DNA of 64,000 nucleotides from Chromatiales bacterium. Lineage in GTDB: Bacteria; Pseudomonadota; Gammaproteobacteria; Steroidobacterales; GCA-2729495. The stretch covers positions 248,001-312,000 of the forward strand of contig JACKNI010000001.1 of assembly GCA_024234935.1 (NCBI GenBank), read 5' to 3'. This document shows, piece after piece, positions 63,601 to 64,000 of the stretch. The notes beneath the pieces are model-generated. The model was not told where the DNA came from. It worked only from the letters and a program-made list of their open reading frames with translations, and made no database searches. Position 1 is the stretch's first letter. The number at the start of each line of letters is the position of its first letter. The position numbers and the translations under genes were made by a program.

Positions 63601-64000
63601 TCAGTCAAAGCCTGGTACCTCGGCAGGCGCCAGCGAGCGCGGCGCGTGCCCGATCAGTTGCCGCGCCCGGCTGCGCAGGCTCTGAAGCTCGGCCTGGTTC
63701 CCGCCGGATCTCAGTTCGTTGATCAGACTGGCCAGGCTGGTCCGGTTGCCGGTGGCCCGGCGCAATTCCGCATCGAGGTCATGGAAAATCGTCACGCCGC
63801 GTGCGCTCACTGCTCCGGTGGAGGCCGTCGTGCGCAGGCTTGTCACCCCGGCGCCCCATTTCCGCAGGCTACCGATGGTTTGTACATAACGTGCTTCTGA
63901 AATCGTGCCCGAATCGAGCAGTGCACGGAGTCCAAAGTATTCCGCGAGACCTTCATCGATCCAGTCCTGGTCGGCGGGTGTCTTGAGGTCGGCAAGCAGC
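63601..64000 (-). CDS. C-terminal part of a probable metallopeptidase, 5' end outside window
   Basis: The frame is open to the right edge and gives 132 residues. Near its visible start it reads DQDWIDEGLAEYFGLRALL, the EGLAEYF pattern seen after the zinc-binding HExxH helix in gluzincin peptidases (M1/M61-like), where the glutamate is the third zinc ligand. The HExxH itself would be outside the window. The rest is helical and ends PAEVPGFD. The call rests on this one motif. Confidence 0.6.
   Translation of the reverse strand, partial: LLADLKTPADQDWIDEGLAEYFGLRALLDSGTISEARYVQTIGSLRKWGAGVTSLRTTASTGAVSARGVTIFHDLDAELRRATGNRTSLASLINELRSGGNQAELQSLRSRARQLIGHAPRSLAPAEVPGFD

Overview
The window is GC-rich, gene-dense bacterial chromosome. 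The core genes point to a gammaproteobacterium: ffh-rpsP-rimM-trmD-rplS, mlaFEDCB with mlaA, ffs-dnaX-ybaB-recR, the rsgA/orn divergent pair, ppsA/ppsR, bepA, gcvR and a DUF1249 (YqiB-like) gene. A suf operon with sufT and a class I aldolase fit environmental lineages outside the Enterobacterales. No 16S rRNA gene is present, so the lineage is an inference.

Layout. 1-11.6 kb: a CNNM/CorC-type membrane protein (minus strand, running off the left edge) diverges from ffh and the ribosomal/tRNA-modification operon. A TatT-type TRAP transporter (tatT-dctP-dctQ-dctM) follows 11 bp after rplS, then a PQQ-type sugar dehydrogenase homologue and sppA. 11.6-18.5 kb, minus strand: a tightly overlapped suf operon, sufR-B-C-D-S-U-T, ending in a SixA-like phosphatase, with a 33-bp near-perfect palindrome over the sufR start codon. 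18.6-22.7 kb: class I aldolase overlapping mlaF, then mlaEDCB. 22.7-27.4 kb: mlaA, bepA, bcp and gcvR (minus), then dapA and a small lipoprotein.

27.4-48.7 kb is the accessory part. It starts at a tRNA-Ser(GGA) gene and holds a DUF411 metal-binding protein, a glutathione transferase behind a MerR/CueR-type promoter, and a copper/silver module. The module has two arms: response regulator, kinase, porin and dihaem cytochrome c on the minus strand; CusC-CusB-CusA, a small periplasmic protein, a His-tailed cytochrome c and a CopA-type ATPase on the plus strand. CopD follows on the minus strand. Two paralogous beta-propeller genes in opposite orientation flank the copper genes. The right one belongs to a divergent cluster with a four-helix membrane protein, a TetR regulator and a Rieske oxygenase, with two palindromes between the divergent genes.

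48.7-64 kb returns to core genes: DUF4404, the 4.5S SRP RNA, dnaX, ybaB, recR, rsgA, orn, a MAPEG protein, ppsA/ppsR, pgm, a DUF1249 gene, an unrecognised coiled-coil protein, the tail-specific protease prc, three small membrane proteins and the end of a probable metallopeptidase cut by the right edge.

The most unusual material is the copper module (the CusA and CusB copper-binding methionines are intact, CusF is absent, and cytochromes are interleaved with the pumps), the MerR-type promoter without a MerR gene, and the inverted propeller paralogues around the island.
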